A DNA stretch of 15,327 bases from Nitrospirota bacterium (lineage in GTDB: Bacteria > Nitrospirota > Nitrospiria > Nitrospirales > UBA8639). The notes under the pieces were generated by a model. It did not search any database and was not told the origin of the DNA. It saw nothing but the letters and a program-made list of their open reading frames with translations. Shown here one piece after another: positions 14,302 through 15,327 of this stretch. A program made the position numbers and the translations under genes. Each line of letters opens with the position of its first letter. Within the stretch, counting starts at the first letter, position 1. The stretch is taken from positions 1 to 15,327 of the forward strand of contig QIMB01000242.1 of NCBI GenBank assembly GCA_003233615.1, read 5' to 3'.

Positions 14302-15327
14302 TCAAGACCGGATCACCGGCCGTTTGCTTCGCCAATTTGTGGCCTGTTCATAGGCATAGGCCGCTCGCAACACAATATGTTCTTCAAACGGGCGCCCCAC
14401 AAATTGCAATCCTATCGGTAGACCTTTTGCACTGAACCCACACGGAATCGATAGAGCAGGCAACCCGGCTAAGCTCGCCGGAATGGTATAAATATCAGAC
14501 AAATACATCTGCAAGGGATTCTCCAACCGTTCACCAAGTAGGAATGCCGGAGTTGGCATGACCGGACTGACTAAGAAATCCACCTCTTGAAAGACTGCCT
14601 CAAAATCACGTTGAATCATCGTGCGAACGGCTTGGGCTTTGGCATAATAGGCATCATAATATCCGGCACTCAGCGCATAGGTTCCCAACATGATGCGACG
14701 TTTCACTTCAGGACCAAATCCCTCCGACCGTGACTTGTGATACATGTCTGCCAGTTCTAGTGATTCTTTTGCACGAAACCCATATTTGACCCCGTCATAT
14801 CGGCCTAAATTCGAGCTGGCTTCGGCGGTGGCAATCAGATAATACGTCGCAATGGCCCGTTCTGTAGAAGGCAATGTGACTTCTTGAATTTTTCCTCCAA
14901 TCCCTTCTAACACCTGTATGGCATCTTGAATTTTCTCAGCGACTTCAGGATCAAGCCCCTCCGAAAAATATTCTTGAGGAATGCCCACTACCAGTTTTTT
15001 GATATCTTTCTTTTTTGCAGATTTCGTATAGTCTGGAAAATCTTGTTTGGCCGACGTTGAATCTAACGGATCATGGCCAACTAGCGCATTCAGCATAATG
15101 GCGGCATCAGTGACGGTTTTCGTAATAGCCCCGATTTGATCAAGCGACGAGGCAAACGCCACTAAACCATATCGAGATACCCGCCCATACGTCGGCTTCA
15201 ATCCGACCACGCCACAACAGGCTGCTGGCTGACGAATAGATCCTCCGGTATCGGACCCCAAAGCCGCCACACATTCATCTGCCGCAACAGCGGCAGCAGA
15301 CCCACCACTGGATCCTCCGGGAATATG
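14302..15327 (-). CDS. gatA: Asp-tRNA(Asn)/Glu-tRNA(Gln) amidotransferase subunit A, C-terminal 341 residues, cut by the window edge
   Basis: GatA is the amidase subunit that frees ammonia from glutamine for GatB. The frame is open to the right edge, where it reads HIPGGSSGGSAAAVAADE, so the gene begins outside the window. The amidase signature holds the cis-serine in GGSSGGS and the nucleophile serine in SDTGGSIRQPA (residue 30 of the visible part); the catalytic lysine should be upstream, out of view. Further on are GLKPTYGRVSRYGLVAFASSLDQIG, PVMPTPAF, AGLPALSIPCGF and GLPIGLQFVG, all standard for GatA. gatC was not seen and may lie upstream. The gene is 14 bases before the DUF948 gene. Confidence 0.97.
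   Translation of the reverse strand, partial: HIPGGSSGGSAAAVAADECVAALGSDTGGSIRQPAACCGVVGLKPTYGRVSRYGLVAFASSLDQIGAITKTVTDAAIMLNALVGHDPLDSTSAKQDFPDYTKSAKKKDIKKLVVGIPQEYFSEGLDPEVAEKIQDAIQVLEGIGGKIQEVTLPSTERAIATYYLIATAEASSNLGRYDGVKYGFRAKESLELADMYHKSRSEGFGPEVKRRIMLGTYALSAGYYDAYYAKAQAVRTMIQRDFEAVFQEVDFLVSPVMPTPAFLLGERLENPLQMYLSDIYTIPASLAGLPALSIPCGFSAKGLPIGLQFVGRPFEEHIVLRAAYAYEQATNWRSKRPVIRS

Noticed and set aside
1..15327. tRNA, rRNA, CRISPR array, riboswitch or intact insertion sequence
   Set aside because: I found no cloverleaf, no regularly spaced repeats, no transposase-like ORF and no recognisable riboswitch core. A very diverged RNA gene could have been missed by eye.

Overview
The window looks like chromosomal DNA from a Gram-negative-type bacterium with moderate GC. 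I would tentatively place it in the Nitrospirota, near Nitrospira. This rests on two things. One is the housekeeping run gatA, ytxG-like, ytxH-like, gatB, eno, ftsB-like, era, recO. The other is a decayed copy of what I remember as a short interspersed repeat of Nitrospira genomes. The placement is inference, because no rRNA or other marker is present.

Layout. From 1 to 1669 (minus strand) lie an MFS transporter, a 46-residue single-pass membrane protein and the start of riboflavin synthase, transcribed in that order towards the left edge. From 1670 to 1979 is a divergent intergenic region with a strong 21-bp hairpin. From 1980 to 3223 (plus) is a CLC-type chloride channel/transporter gene that is frameshifted in the middle and probably also disturbed at its start. 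From 3348 to 3680 (minus) is a STAS-domain anti-sigma-factor antagonist. From 3878 to 6797 (plus) are two adjacent ORFs that are the two halves of one Ski2-like RNA/DNA helicase, in swapped order: the RecA2 plus C-terminal half comes first and the RecA1 (Walker A, DExQ) half second. From 7031 to 7570 (plus) is a lipoprotein. From 7571 to 8053 there is no gene, only repeat debris. From 8054 to 15327 (minus) is a compact block: gatA (cut by the window edge), DUF948/YtxG-like, YtxH-like, gatB, eno, ftsB/divIC-like, era, recO and then, after a gap with an 11-bp inverted repeat, a DUF971 protein.

How the genes work together. GatA and GatB are two of three subunits of the tRNA-dependent amidotransferase. 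Eno, FtsB, Era and RecO are core glycolysis, division, ribosome-assembly and recombination functions. The ytxG/ytxH-like pair overlaps by 11 bases and sits between gatA and gatB, so envelope-associated proteins seem to share transcription with translation genes.

The most unusual feature is the permuted, split helicase. ATP binding in this superfamily needs both RecA domains, and here they are on separate ORFs in reverse order. The break falls in the linker between the two RecA domains. It could be a natural gene permutation, a working two-subunit helicase, decay, or an assembly error. The CLC gene lacks the usual gating glutamate and carries a frameshift. I saw no tRNA, rRNA, CRISPR array, intact insertion sequence or riboswitch.
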